A DNA stretch of 64,000 nucleotides, taken from the NCBI RefSeq assembly GCF_001729485.1, contig NZ_CP017157.1:2976001-3040000 (forward strand), written 5' to 3'. The stretch is from Streptomyces lydicus. Its GTDB lineage: Bacteria; Actinomycetota; Actinomycetes; Streptomycetales; Streptomycetaceae. Shown here piece after piece: positions 33,388-42,460 of this stretch (position 1 is its first letter; the number at the start of each line of letters is the position of its first letter). The position numbers and the translations under genes are program-made. A model generated the notes under the pieces. It was given only the letters and a program-made list of their open reading frames with translations. It was not told the origin of the DNA and made no database searches.

Positions 33388-34191
33388 GTGAAGATCGCGC
33401 TGATGGACTCCGGGACCGGGCTGCTGCCGGCGGCCGCTGCGATGCGGCGACTGCGGCCGGACGCCGATCTGGTCCTCTCCACCGACCCCGACGGCATGCC
33501 CTGGGGCCCGCGTACCCCCGACGACGTCGTCGAGCACGCCCTGGCCGTGGCCCGCGCCGCCGCCGCGCACGGCCCCGACGCCTTGATCGTCGCCTGCAAC
33601 ACCGCGTCGGTCCACGCCCTGCCCGCCCTCCGCGCCGAGCTGGAGCCCGCCGTCCCGGTGATCGGAACGGTCCCGGCGATCAAGCCCGCCGCGGCCGGCG
33701 GCGGCCCGGTCGCCATCTGGGCCACCCCCGCCACCACCGGCAGCCCCTACCAGCGGGACCTGATCGAGCGCTTCGCACACGGGGTGGACGTCACCGGCGT
33801 GCCCTGCCCGGGCCTGGCCGACGCGGTCGAGCAGGCCGACGAGGCGGCCATCGACGCCGCCGTCGCCGTCGCCGCGCAGCGCACCCCGGAAGACGTGCGC
33901 ACCGTCGTCCTGGGCTGCACCCACTACGAGCTGGTCGCCGAACGGATCCGTGCCGCCCTCCAGCAGCCCGGCGCCCCCGCGCTCGTCCTGCACGGTTCCG
34001 CCGAGGCCGTCGCCGCCCAGGCGCTGCGCCGCATCGGTGCCGAGCCGGCGCCCGCGGCCGCCCCGACCGGCCGCGTCACCGTGCTCCTCAGCGGCCGGCC
34101 CGGCTCCCTGCCGGCCGAGGCGCTGGCGTACGCCGAGGGCAGGATGCTCGCCGGATCGCCCGCCGACACCGCGGACGCGCTGACCCGTTGA
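33388..34191 (+). CDS. Aspartate/glutamate racemase family protein
   Basis: 267 residues from GTG 33388. The two catalytic cysteines are in place: Cys70 in IVACNTASVHALPALR and Cys177 in VVLGCTHYELVAERIR. The N-terminal MDSGTGLLPAAAAMRRL is the usual FDSGVGGL region of MurI in altered form. It could be a glutamate racemase, but the divergent N-terminal loop makes a different amino acid or hydantoin racemase possible. A main MurI copy is expected elsewhere. Confidence 0.85.
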   Translation: MKIALMDSGTGLLPAAAAMRRLRPDADLVLSTDPDGMPWGPRTPDDVVEHALAVARAAAAHGPDALIVACNTASVHALPALRAELEPAVPVIGTVPAIKPAAAGGGPVAIWATPATTGSPYQRDLIERFAHGVDVTGVPCPGLADAVEQADEAAIDAAVAVAAQRTPEDVRTVVLGCTHYELVAERIRAALQQPGAPALVLHGSAEAVAAQALRRIGAEPAPAAAPTGRVTVLLSGRPGSLPAEALAYAEGRMLAGSPADTADALTR

Positions 34192-34252
34192 GCGGCGCGG
34201 CAGGCCCGTTGACGTCCTGCCGTAGCGTGCAAAGACGCGTACGCTGCGTCTC

Positions 34253-34855
34253 ATGAGGGACCACCCCCACGAGGGGGCAGCAGCCCCCGACGAGCACGGC
34301 GGCGACGGCCGGACCCGGGCCGGCGGCTCCTCCGCGGAGCTCCCCGACGTCTGGCGCGGCAGCGCCACCAACCGCGTCCAGTGGCTGCTGGCCGCGGTGG
34401 GCGCGGCCTGTCTGGCGCTGGGCATCGAGCTGGCCGTCGACAGCAGCTGGACCACCGGCCTGGCACCCCTGGTGATGTCGGTGGTCGGCTGCGTCGCCGC
34501 CGGGCTGCTGGTGCTCTTCGGCACGCTCGCCTTCGTCCATGTCGCGGTCCGGGTCGACCGGGAGTGCCTCGAGGTGCGCTGCGGCCACATCGGGGTGCCG
34601 CGCCGCCGGATCCCCCTGGACACCGTCGTCGGCGCCGACTTCGCGCCGCAGGTCACCCCCCGCCACTGGGGCGGCTGGGGCTACCGCTGGCGCCCGGAAC
34701 AGGGCACCGCCGTGGTCGTACGCCGCGGTGAGGGCCTGGTGCTCCGGCTCGGCGACGGGCGTACCTTCACGATCACCGTCGACGACGCCGAGGACGGCGT
34801 CCGCGCCATCCACCGTTTCCTGCGGACGCGCAAGGGCTTCCCCGCGGGCGCCTGA
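34253..34855 (+). CDS. DUF3093-like or PH-like two-helix membrane protein
   Basis: 200 residues: hydrophilic N-terminus, two membrane helices at about 40-100 (NRVQWLLAAVGAACLALGIE and LVMSVVGCVAAGLLVLFGTL), then a soluble beta-rich domain (LEVRCGHIGVPRRRIPLDTV, GWGYRWRPEQGTAVVVRRG, FTITVDDAEDGVRAIHRFL). The GHIG...RIPL...FAPQ layout resembles bacterial PH-like domains. No ribosome-binding site. Function unknown. Confidence 0.75.
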   Translation: MRDHPHEGAAAPDEHGGDGRTRAGGSSAELPDVWRGSATNRVQWLLAAVGAACLALGIELAVDSSWTTGLAPLVMSVVGCVAAGLLVLFGTLAFVHVAVRVDRECLEVRCGHIGVPRRRIPLDTVVGADFAPQVTPRHWGGWGYRWRPEQGTAVVVRRGEGLVLRLGDGRTFTITVDDAEDGVRAIHRFLRTRKGFPAGA

Positions 34856-34955
34856 GGGCCCCGGCGGGCGGCTTCGCGTGGGGCCCGGCGTGGGAACGGC
34901 TCCCCGCACCGGGACGGGGGGTCTTTCCGGGTCCTTCCCCACGGGACCGGTCCCG

Positions 34956-34961
34956 TAGGGT
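34956..34961 (+). promoter_or_regulatory. -10 element of a leaderless promoter
   Basis: TAGGGT ends 7 nt before the ATG of the Nudix gene (34969); no Shine-Dalgarno sequence. A clear -35 is not seen. Confidence 0.5.
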
Positions 34962-34968
34962 CGGGGGC

Positions 34969-35466
34969 ATGGCAACCCCCGACTTCATCCGTGACCTCCG
35001 CGAGTCCATCGGCCGGCAGCTGCTGTGGCTGCCCGGGGTGACCGCCGTCGTCCTCGACGACGAGGGCCGGGTCCTGCTGGGGAAGCGGGTCGACACCGGT
35101 GGCTGGTCGGTGATCGGCGGTATCCCGGAGCCCGGCGAGCAGCCTGCCGAGACCGCGGTCCGCGAGGTCTTCGAGGAGACCGCGGTCCGCGTCGTCCCCG
35201 AGGGGGTGGTGCTCGTCGAGGCCATGCCGCCCATCCGCTACCCCAACGGCGACGTCTGCCAGTTCATGGACGTCACGCTGCGCTGCCGCGCGACCGGCGG
35301 CGAGGCCCGGGTCAACGACGACGAGTCGCTGGAGGTGGGGTGGTTCGCCCTGGACGCCCTGCCGGAGCTGGACGCGTACGCGCTGACCCGCATCCGGCGC
35401 GCCGTGGAGGGCGGCCCGACCTGGATCCACGGGCTGGACGCCGCGCCTACGGCCCAGCCTTCCTAG
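34969..35466 (+). CDS. Nudix hydrolase
   Basis: 165 residues, single Nudix domain: LPGVTAVVLDDEGRVLLGKR, then the box GIPEPGEQPAETAVREVFEE with TAV in place of the usual xGU ending, so the helix-terminal Gly is Ala. Otherwise the catalytic REVFEE core is intact. The substrate is probably a nucleoside diphosphate derivative. Convergent with the lipoprotein gene 18 bp away. Confidence 0.92.
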   Translation: MATPDFIRDLRESIGRQLLWLPGVTAVVLDDEGRVLLGKRVDTGGWSVIGGIPEPGEQPAETAVREVFEETAVRVVPEGVVLVEAMPPIRYPNGDVCQFMDVTLRCRATGGEARVNDDESLEVGWFALDALPELDAYALTRIRRAVEGGPTWIHGLDAAPTAQPS

Positions 35467-35484
35467 GGGACACCCCCGAGGGGC

Positions 35485-36024
35485 TCACAGCTCCTCCGTC
35501 GACGGCTCGCCCACCGGGGCCGACGGGTCGCCGGGGAGCGTGGGCAGCTGGGACCCGTCCGGGCTGCCCGGGTCCTCGGACGGCCCCGAACCCTGCCCGG
35601 ACGCCTCCTCCGTGTGCATCTCGCGCTTGCCCTTGCGGCAGCTGGTGACCCAGGTGCCGGTGGGGCCGCTCTCGTACTGGCAGAGCCAGCCGCGCACGGA
35701 CAGCGTCCCCCGGCCGTCGCCGGACTCCTGCGGCGCCCGGAGGAAGAACTCCGCCATCACGTCCCGGGCCTCCGCGCAGCCCACCGTGCCGTCGGCCCCC
35801 GGATCCGCGAACAGCGTGACGTCTTCCCCCTCGCTCAGCACGTCCGCGATGTCGCCGCACTGCACGGACTGCCCGGGCACCGGCACCGACGGGGCGCCGG
35901 AGCGCTGCGGGTCCGTACCGGCGGACGACGGCGCGGCGGTCGACGCCTCGCCGCCCTCCTCCGCCCCGCAGCCCGCGGTGGCCAGGGCGAGCAGCACGGT
36001 CGGTACGGCGATCAGCCTCCGCAT
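35485..36024 (-). CDS. Putative secreted lipoprotein
   Basis: 179 residues from ATG 36024 (GGGAG upstream). Signal peptide MRRLIAVPTVLLALATAGCG with lipobox ending in Cys19, then a Ser/Pro-rich linker and a small Cys-containing domain (four Cys: VQCGDIADVL, VGCAEARDV, WLCQYESG, SCRKGKRE), likely two disulfides. Tail is Ser/Pro/Glu-rich. No family recognised. Confidence 0.8.
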   Translation of the reverse strand: MRRLIAVPTVLLALATAGCGAEEGGEASTAAPSSAGTDPQRSGAPSVPVPGQSVQCGDIADVLSEGEDVTLFADPGADGTVGCAEARDVMAEFFLRAPQESGDGRGTLSVRGWLCQYESGPTGTWVTSCRKGKREMHTEEASGQGSGPSEDPGSPDGSQLPTLPGDPSAPVGEPSTEEL

Positions 36025-36239
36025 GGCGTACTCCCTCGTGGCGGCGGTGCGCAGTCGGCATGCTGCGTCGTACGACGCTAGGAGGCCCGCGCCGGGGCGT
36101 CGATCCGGGGCGGCCGTTCGGGTGAGGCGCGTGTCGGGCCACCCGGGGCGGTGGGGGAGCGCCATTGACGTGTTCGCGCGCCACAGTCGCACCGCGAAGT
36201 GTGGGGCCGTGGCACATCGGTGCCGGCCCGCCCGCTGCC

Positions 36240-36245
36240 TAGGGT
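36240..36245 (+). promoter_or_regulatory. -10 element of a leaderless promoter
   Basis: TAGGGT (as CCTAGGGT) ends 6 nt before ATG 36252; no ribosome-binding site is present. Confidence 0.5.
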
Positions 36246-36251
36246 GCGGGC

Positions 36252-37109
36252 ATGACCATGATCGGTGCCTCAGGAACCCCCGACTCCCCAGGAGCCCCCA
36301 CCACGCCGGCCGCAGCGGGTGCCCCGGGTCTCCCCGGGCCGGTGGCCCTCGACCTCACCGGCCGCACCGCCCTGGTCACCGGCGCGGCCGGCGGCATCGG
36401 ACGCGCCTGCGCCCTGCGGCTCGCGGCGGCCGGTGCCACCGTCCGCGCGGTCGACCGGGACGCGACCGGCCTCACCCGCCTCGCCGCCGACCTGCCGCCC
36501 GGCGCGCCGGGCGGCATCGAACCCCGGCCGCTGGACCTCACCGACCTGGACGCCGCCGAGCAGGCCGCGGCCGGCACCGACCTGCTGGTCAACAACGCCG
36601 GGATCCAGCTCGTCCGGCCCATTGAGGAGTTCCCGCCCGAGGTCTTCCACCAGGTGCTGACCGTCATGCTGGAGGCGCCGTTCCGGCTCCTGCGCGGCGC
36701 CCTGCCCCACATGTACGCGCAGGGCTGGGGCCGCGTCATCAACATCTCGTCCGTGCACGGGCTGCGCGCCTCCCCGTTCAAGTCCGCGTACGTGGCGGCC
36801 AAGCACGGCCTGGAGGGCCTGTCGAAGACGGCGGCGCTGGAAGGCGCCCCGCACGGCGTCACCAGCAACTGCGTCAATCCCGGCTATGTCCGCACGCCCC
36901 TGGTGGAGCGGCAGATCGCCGACCAGGCAGCGGCGCACGGCATCCCCGAGGAGCGCGTCGTGACCGACATCCTGCTCGCCGACACGGCCCTCAAGCGGCT
37001 CCTCGAACCGGCGGAGGTCGCCGAGGCCGTCGCCTACTTGTGCACCCCGCAGGCATCGTTCGTGACGGGCACCTCGCTCGTGCTCGACGGGGGCTGGACC
37101 GCGCACTGA
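36252..37109 (+). CDS. Short-chain dehydrogenase, 3-hydroxybutyrate dehydrogenase type
   Basis: 285 residues. A 30-residue Ala/Pro/Gly-rich N-terminal extension precedes the SDR fold: TGAAGGIG at 43-50, LVNNAGIQ, INISSVHGLRASPFKSAY with catalytic Ser and Tyr180, Lys184 in YVAAKHG. NAAGIQ-like and VNPGYVRTPLVERQIADQA are characteristic of D-3-hydroxybutyrate dehydrogenase, which oxidises 3-hydroxybutyrate to acetoacetate with NAD. The following PucR gene and the MHS-type transporter at 39558 fit a carboxylate-utilisation locus. Confidence 0.88.
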   Translation: MTMIGASGTPDSPGAPTTPAAAGAPGLPGPVALDLTGRTALVTGAAGGIGRACALRLAAAGATVRAVDRDATGLTRLAADLPPGAPGGIEPRPLDLTDLDAAEQAAAGTDLLVNNAGIQLVRPIEEFPPEVFHQVLTVMLEAPFRLLRGALPHMYAQGWGRVINISSVHGLRASPFKSAYVAAKHGLEGLSKTAALEGAPHGVTSNCVNPGYVRTPLVERQIADQAAAHGIPEERVVTDILLADTALKRLLEPAEVAEAVAYLCTPQASFVTGTSLVLDGGWTAH

Positions 37110-37179
37110 GCCGCCTCCCCGGGGCCCCACGGCCCGTCCGCGGGTCCCGGAGGCTGGCGCGCCGCGACGACCCGAAGGT

Positions 37180-39165
37180 ATGCCTGTGACCATGCCCCAC
37201 GACCAGCCGGCTGCCGCGCCCGGCCCCGCACCCGCGGACGCATCCGACCACGACCCGGCCGAGACCCCGTTCCTCGGACTGCTGGCCACCGGCGCCGCCG
37301 CCGAGGAGTACGAGCGCCCGGTGCTGCGGGCCCGTGCCGGGGGCGCGGCCGCCGCGCGGCTCGCCGCCCTGGAGCGGGCCAAGCTCCTCGCGCTGCGGGT
37401 CCGCACCGAACTGGAGGACCGCCGGCGCCGTGAGGCCGAGCTCTCCGCGCTGTACGCCACCGCGCACGACCTGGCCGGGCTGCGCGACCTGGACGCCGTA
37501 CTGCGCGCGATCGTCCGCCGGGCCCGCTCCCTGCTCGGCACCGAGGTCGCCTACCTCACCCTCAACGACCCCGCCGCCGGCGACACCTACATGCGGGTCA
37601 CCGACGGCTCGGTCTCCGCGCGCTTCCAGCAGCTGCGGCTCGCCATGGGCGAGGGCCTCGGCGGACTCGTCGCCCAGACCGCCCGCCCGTACGTCACCGA
37701 CAGCTACTTCCACGACGAACGGTTCCGGCACACCCGCACCATCGACTCGAGCGTCCGCGACGAGGGGCTGGTGGCGATCCTCGGGGTGCCGCTGCTGCTC
37801 GGCAGCGGCGTCATCGGCGTGCTGTTCGCCGCCGACCGCCGCGAGCGGGTCTTCGAACCCGGCCAGGTCGCGCTGCTCGCCGCACACGCGGCGCACGCCG
37901 CGGTCGCCATCGACACCGCCAACCTCCTCGCCGAGACCCGGAAGACGCTGACCGAACTGGAGGCCGCCAACGAGATCATCCGCGACCGCAGTGCGGTCAT
38001 CGAGCGGGCCTCGGGCGTCCACGACCGGCTGACCGAACTGGTGCTGCGCGGCGGCGGCGTCCAGGACGTCGCGGACGCGGTGGCCGAAGTCCTGGACGGC
38101 GAGGTGGAGTTCACCGAGCCCGGCCGGGCACCGGCCGCCGCCCTGGACCGTTCGCGCGCCGACGGGCACGCCGTACGGGACGGTGCCGACTGGGTCGCCG
38201 CGGTCCGGGCGGGCGGGGAGGTGCTCGGCGCCCTCGTGCTGCGCGGCCACCCGGCGCTGGACCCGGTCGACCAGCGGACCCTGGAGCGGGCCGCGATGGT
38301 CACCTCGCTGCTGCTGCTCGCCCGCCGGACCGCGGGCGAGGCCGAGCAGCGGGTCCGCGGCGAGCTGCTGGACGACCTCCTGGACTCCGCCGCCCGCGAT
38401 CCCCGGCTGCTGCGCGAACGCGCCGCCCGGGTCGGCGCCGACCTCGACGCCCCGCACGTGGTGCTGGCCGCGCGGATGTCCGGAGCGCGAATGGCCGACG
38501 GCGACGGCCCGCCCCGCCCCGACGGCACCGACCGCCGGCGCCTGTGGTCGGCGGCCTCCCACCTCGCCGCCACCCGCCACGGCCTGGCCGCCGTACGCGA
38601 CGGCGGAGCGGTGCTGCTGCTGCCGCTGGACCCCGACGGCGACCCGGCGCGCACCGCGCGGGAGATCGCCGCCCGGCTCGGCACCGCGCTGCACGTGCCC
38701 GTCACCGTCGGCGCCTCGGCCCCGGTAGCGGCCCCCGCCGCCCGGCCCGCCGCGGTCGCGGACGCGTACGCGGAGGCCCGGCGCTGCCGGGAGGCGCTGT
38801 GCGCCCTAGGCCGGGTGGGACAGGGGGCGGCCGCCGCCGACTTCGGCTTCCTCGGACTGCTGCTGGCCGACACCCGCGACGTGGACGGCTTCGTCCACCG
38901 CACGCTGGGTGCCGTCGCCGACTACGACGCCCGCCGCGGTACGGAACTGCTGCGCACCCTCGGGGCGTACTTCGCCTGCGGGATGAGCCCGGCCCGCACC
39001 AAGGACGAGCTGCACGTCCATGTGAACACCGTGGCGCAGCGGCTGGAGCGGGTGGGGCGGCTGCTGGGCCCCGACTGGCAGACCCCGGCCCGCGCCCTGG
39101 AGCTCCAGCTGGCGCTGCGATTGCACCAGCTCTCCGCCGCCGTGACGCGCGAAACGGAGGAGTAA
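37180..39165 (+). CDS. GAF - PucR family transcriptional regulator
   Basis: 661 residues. N-terminal extension, coiled segment with many Arg/Glu (about 55-90), GAF domain at about 95-250 (GLGGLVAQTARPYVTDSYFH), a central CdaR/GGDEF-like domain, and a C-terminal PucR HTH at about 600-655 (DELHVHVNTVAQRLERVGRL). These regulators often control purine, carboxylate or ketone catabolism genes next to them. It follows the SDR by 70 bp and probably controls it. A more C-terminal start (ATG 37192) is possible. Confidence 0.9.
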   Translation: MPVTMPHDQPAAAPGPAPADASDHDPAETPFLGLLATGAAAEEYERPVLRARAGGAAAARLAALERAKLLALRVRTELEDRRRREAELSALYATAHDLAGLRDLDAVLRAIVRRARSLLGTEVAYLTLNDPAAGDTYMRVTDGSVSARFQQLRLAMGEGLGGLVAQTARPYVTDSYFHDERFRHTRTIDSSVRDEGLVAILGVPLLLGSGVIGVLFAADRRERVFEPGQVALLAAHAAHAAVAIDTANLLAETRKTLTELEAANEIIRDRSAVIERASGVHDRLTELVLRGGGVQDVADAVAEVLDGEVEFTEPGRAPAAALDRSRADGHAVRDGADWVAAVRAGGEVLGALVLRGHPALDPVDQRTLERAAMVTSLLLLARRTAGEAEQRVRGELLDDLLDSAARDPRLLRERAARVGADLDAPHVVLAARMSGARMADGDGPPRPDGTDRRRLWSAASHLAATRHGLAAVRDGGAVLLLPLDPDGDPARTAREIAARLGTALHVPVTVGASAPVAAPAARPAAVADAYAEARRCREALCALGRVGQGAAAADFGFLGLLLADTRDVDGFVHRTLGAVADYDARRGTELLRTLGAYFACGMSPARTKDELHVHVNTVAQRLERVGRLLGPDWQTPARALELQLALRLHQLSAAVTRETEE

Positions 39166-39257
39166 CGGGGCGTCCGCTCCGGGTGCGCGACACGCCGGGC
39201 TGCGGCAGCGTGGTCCCGGAGTTTCCCCTCCGCTTCCCCCGGACAAAGGAGTTCGCC

Positions 39258-39449
39258 ATGGGTGACAACAGCGCGATGAACAAGATGAAGGGCAAGGCCA
39301 AGCAGAAGGCCGGCGACGCCATGGGCGACGACCGGATGCGCGCCGAGGGCCGCACCGACCACGCCAAGGGCAAGGCCAAGGGAGCCATGGAGGACGCCAA
39401 GGAGAGCCTCCAGGGCATGAAGGACTCCCTGAAGGACAAGCGGCGCTGA
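39258..39449 (+). CDS. CsbD family stress-response protein
   Basis: 63 residues from ATG 39258 with AAGGAG upstream. Lys/Ala/Asp/Gly-rich, all-helical: MNKMKGKAKQKAGDAMGDDR, then AKGKAKGAMEDAKESLQGM. CsbD is a SigB-controlled general stress protein of unknown mechanism in Bacillus. A SigB-type factor lies at 43385 in this window, but I cannot see a SigB promoter motif upstream. Confidence 0.93.
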   Translation: MGDNSAMNKMKGKAKQKAGDAMGDDRMRAEGRTDHAKGKAKGAMEDAKESLQGMKDSLKDKRR

Positions 39450-39454
39450 CGTCC

Positions 39455-39520
39455 GGCGGGGGCGTGGCGGGCCGGCTGCCCCGTCTCCCGGAGCGTCCCA
39501 CGGCCCGCCGCGCCCCCGCC
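39455..39520. terminator. Strong bidirectional hairpin terminator
   Basis: The arm 39455-39474 pairs with 39501-39520 over 20 bp with only one G-T wobble, around a 26-nt loop, between the convergent csbD-like and MHS transporter genes. Confidence 0.85.
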
Positions 39521-39557
39521 GCACATCAGGCCCCGCCGGGGCCCGACCCTTCGCCGG

Positions 39558-40937
39558 TCAGGCCCCCGCCGACGGTACGGGCGGCGACGCGGCCGCCCCT
39601 GCCGGAGCCTCCTCGACCGCCGCCAGGTCCCGGCTGCGGGTCTCCCGCGCCACACCCACCGCGAGCAGGGTGAGCAGCGCGGCGGCGATGACGTACAGGG
39701 CGATCGGGGTCGGACTGTCGTAGTCGGCGAGCAGCGCGGTCGCGATCAGCGGGGCGGGCGCACCGGCCGCCACCGACGCGAACTGGGCGCCGATCGAGGC
39801 ACCCGAGTACCGCATCCGCGTCGCGAACAGCTCGGCGAAGAATGCCGCTTGCGGCGCGTACATCGCACCGTGGAAGACCAGGCCCACGCTCACCGCGAGC
39901 AGCAGCAGCCCGAAGTTCCGCGAGTCGACCAGCGCGAAGAACGGGAACGCCCAGGCGGCGACGCCGACTGCGCCCAGCAGATAGACCGGCCGGCGCCCGA
40001 TCCGGTCCGAGAGCGCGCCCCAGGCCGGAATCACCGCGAAGTGCAGCGCCGAGGCGATCAACACCGCGTTCAGCGCGGTCTGTTGGGACAGCCCGGTGTG
40101 CGAGGTGGCGTAGACGAGCACGAAGGCCGTGAGGACGTAGTACGAGATGTTCTCGGCCATCCGCGCGCCCATCGCGGTCAGCACCTCGCGCCAGTGGTGC
40201 CGCAGGACCGCGACCAGTGGCATCTTCTCCACCGCCGCGCCGGCCGCCCGACGTGCCTCGGCACGCTCCAACGCCGCCCGGAAGACGGGGGATTCGTCGA
40301 CCGACAGCCGCATCCACAGCCCGACGACCACCAGGACGCCGGAGAGCAGGAACGGCACCCGCCACCCCCAGGACGCGAACGACGCCGCCGGCAGCAGCCC
40401 CGTCATCAGCGACAGCACACCGGTGGCGAGCAACTGCCCGGCCGGCGCGCCGGTCTGCGGCCACGACGCCCAGAACCCGCGGCGCCGGGCGTCACCGTGC
40501 TCCGACACCAGCAGCACCGCACCGCCCCACTCACCGCCCAGCGCGAACCCCTGCACCAGCCGCAGCGCGGTCAGCAGCACCGGAGCCGCCGTACCCACCG
40601 TGGCGTGCGTGGGCAGCAGCCCGATCGCGAACGTCGCGCCCCCCATCATCAGCAGGCTCAGCACCAGCAGTTTCTTCCGCCCCAGGCGGTCCCCGTAGTG
40701 CCCGAAGACCAGCGCCCCGACGGGCCGGGCGGCGAACCCGACCGCGTATGTGAGGAAGGACAGCAGGGTCCCCACGAGCGGGTCGGAGCCGGGGAAGAAC
40801 AGCTTGTTGAAGACCAGCGCGGCGGCCGACCCGTAGAGGAAGAAGTCGTACCACTCGACGGTGGTGCCGATCAGACTCGCGGCGACGATGCGCCGGAGGT
40901 TGGCGGACGGTGGGGGAGCGGCTGCTGCGCGGGCCAT
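39558..40937 (-). CDS. MHS family MFS transporter (metabolite:H+ symporter)
   Basis: 459 residues from ATG 40937. Twelve membrane segments; signature of the MHS branch: IVAASLIGTTVEWYDFFLYG at helix 1 and GHYGDRLGRKKLLVLSLLMM between helices 2 and 3, then GFALGGEWGGAVLLVSEH. These import organic acids (citrate, alpha-ketoglutarate, shikimate, proline-betaine type). With the hydroxybutyrate-dehydrogenase-like gene nearby, a C4 or hydroxy acid is a reasonable guess. Confidence 0.92.
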   Translation of the reverse strand: MARAAAAPPPSANLRRIVAASLIGTTVEWYDFFLYGSAAALVFNKLFFPGSDPLVGTLLSFLTYAVGFAARPVGALVFGHYGDRLGRKKLLVLSLLMMGGATFAIGLLPTHATVGTAAPVLLTALRLVQGFALGGEWGGAVLLVSEHGDARRRGFWASWPQTGAPAGQLLATGVLSLMTGLLPAASFASWGWRVPFLLSGVLVVVGLWMRLSVDESPVFRAALERAEARRAAGAAVEKMPLVAVLRHHWREVLTAMGARMAENISYYVLTAFVLVYATSHTGLSQQTALNAVLIASALHFAVIPAWGALSDRIGRRPVYLLGAVGVAAWAFPFFALVDSRNFGLLLLAVSVGLVFHGAMYAPQAAFFAELFATRMRYSGASIGAQFASVAAGAPAPLIATALLADYDSPTPIALYVIAAALLTLLAVGVARETRSRDLAAVEEAPAGAAASPPVPSAGA

Positions 40938-41118
40938 GTGCACCACTTCCAGGCGGGAAAACAGCGGAAACGTGTCGGCACAACGTAGGAACCCGCAGGT
41001 CACTGGCCCATGTGGTGGGACGCCATACTTCAGCGGCGGGGTATGCGGGCGGGCCCCATGACACCGCCCCGGCCGCCCGCCCCGGCGCCTCTTTCACGCC
41101 CGGCCGGCGCTCCCGGTC

Positions 41119-41754
41119 TCAGGGCCGGTAGACGCACTCGGCCAGCGTCGTGTGCTTCTTCCAGCCGAGCGTCTCGTACAGCGCGCGCCCGGCGTCGGTC
41201 GCGCCGAGAACGCCGAGGGCCGCGCCGTCCGCCACGGCACGGTCGACGAGCGTACGCATCACGAAGTCGCCCAGCCCGCGCCGCCGATGGGCCGCCGCCG
41301 TCACTATCCCGTCCACGACCACGGCTTCCCCGAGGGCCGCCATCCGCCCCTGGGCCGCCTGCTCGCCCGCCGCGTCCCGCACCCGGACGCAGGTGACGGC
41401 GCCGACGGACTCCACGGTCGCGGTGTACCCCTCGGGGGCGACCGGGTGCGTGGCCGTCAGGTCGACCGCCATCAGGTGTCCGGTGTCCTCCCAGGCCACC
41501 ACCCACCCCCGGGGCAGCCAGGGCTCGATCTCCGCCGGCTCCGCGGGCATCTTCATCCAGGTACGCGGCACGGACACCGAGGCGGCGGCGCTGCGGACCC
41601 ACGACTCCGCGGTCTCGGGCAGGACATGGCGTCCCACCTCGTCGGGGTTGTCGGCCACCTCGATGTAGTACCCCCAGGGCTTCGCGACCGGCGGAGGCGT
41701 CCGCCGCGACACGGCCCAGCCCGCCACCCAGGTCGTGACCATCTCTGCCACCAT
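41119..41754 (-). CDS. GNAT family N-acetyltransferase
   Basis: 211 residues from ATG 41754 (GGGAGGG upstream). The GNAT domain fills the C-terminal half: VVDGIVTAAAHRRRGLGDFV is the acetyl-CoA binding motif (RRRGLG), then ALYETLGWKKHTTLAECVY at the end. The N-terminal half (residues 20-100) is a GNAT-related or unique domain. Substrate unknown. An inverted repeat at 41791-41825 lies in its promoter region. Confidence 0.9.
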   Translation of the reverse strand: MVAEMVTTWVAGWAVSRRTPPPVAKPWGYYIEVADNPDEVGRHVLPETAESWVRSAAASVSVPRTWMKMPAEPAEIEPWLPRGWVVAWEDTGHLMAVDLTATHPVAPEGYTATVESVGAVTCVRVRDAAGEQAAQGRMAALGEAVVVDGIVTAAAHRRRGLGDFVMRTLVDRAVADGAALGVLGATDAGRALYETLGWKKHTTLAECVYRP

Positions 41755-41790
41755 CAGGCCCTCCCGAAGCCATGGCCGTCACCGACGACC

Positions 41791-41825
41791 ATGTAATAGC
41801 CACTCATCGAGATAGCACATTACAT
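41791..41825. promoter_or_regulatory. Inverted repeat ATGTAAT-N21-ATTACAT
   Basis: The 7-bp arms at 41791-41797 and 41819-41825 are exact complements in an AT-richer patch of about 35 bp, 37 bp upstream of the GNAT start. Candidate operator. Confidence 0.45.
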
Positions 41826-42023
41826 CGCCCGCGTGGACCGCGGCATCCGGTTTACCCGGAGCGAGCGTTGCGAGGGGGCCGCGCGTGCCCCACGGCGCTG
41901 CTGAAATGGTGTCAATACCAGGGGGCGGAACGGGTACGCGGAGAGGTGAAAGCCGCCGCAACGGAGCGGCAGGTGTCCGTTCGGGCCGGCGGATGTGTTG
42001 CCGGCCCCATAGGAAAGGTCACC

Positions 42024-42197
42024 ATGCTCTTCCTGGTTGTAGCTCTTTTCCTTTTCGGTGTTCTGCTGGGGACCGCGGGGCACGTTCCCGTGCCCGTCAC
42101 CGTGACCGCCGGCATTGTTGTCGCCGCGTGGCTGGTCGTGTTCTTCCTGCGGGAACGCCGTAAGTCGACCAACTCCCTCAAGGAGGCCCGCCGATGA
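42024..42197 (+). CDS. Small two-helix membrane protein
   Basis: 57 residues from ATG 42024 after AGGAAAGG. Two membrane helices (MLFLVVALFLFGVLLGTAGH and VTAGIVVAAWLVVFFL) with a basic C-terminus (RERRKSTNSLKEARR). Its stop overlaps the next start by ATGA, so the two are coupled. Similar short hydrophobic proteins occur widely in Streptomyces; function unknown. Confidence 0.78.
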   Translation: MLFLVVALFLFGVLLGTAGHVPVPVTVTAGIVVAAWLVVFFLRERRKSTNSLKEARR

Positions 42198-42460
42198 CCT
42201 CCACCTGGATTCCGCTGAAGACCGGTCCGCATCCTCAGGCGGACCGTATGGCCGTTGCCGCGTTCGTCTGCGGACTGGTGGGCGTCCTGGTCTTCAATGT
42301 CTTCTTCGGCCCCTGCGCGGTGCTCTTCGGCGTGCTCGCGCTGGCCCGCGGCACGATCCGCAGGCTGCGTGCCTGGCTGGGGGTGGCCTTCGGGGTGATC
42401 GACATCGTGCTGCTGGTGGTGCTGTCGTCGGTCGACGGCAGCGTCAGCTGGCATCTGTGA
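42194..42460 (+). CDS. Small DUF4190-like membrane protein
   Basis: 88 residues starting at ATG 42194 in the ATGA overlap. Two membrane segments (AVAAFVCGLVGVLVFNVFFG and LGVAFGVIDIVLLVVLS) with the GxLALARG-type loop GVLALARGTIRRLRAWLGVA. DUF4190-like small proteins lack known function. Belongs to the same operon as the 57-residue protein. Confidence 0.82.
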   Translation: MTSTWIPLKTGPHPQADRMAVAAFVCGLVGVLVFNVFFGPCAVLFGVLALARGTIRRLRAWLGVAFGVIDIVLLVVLSSVDGSVSWHL

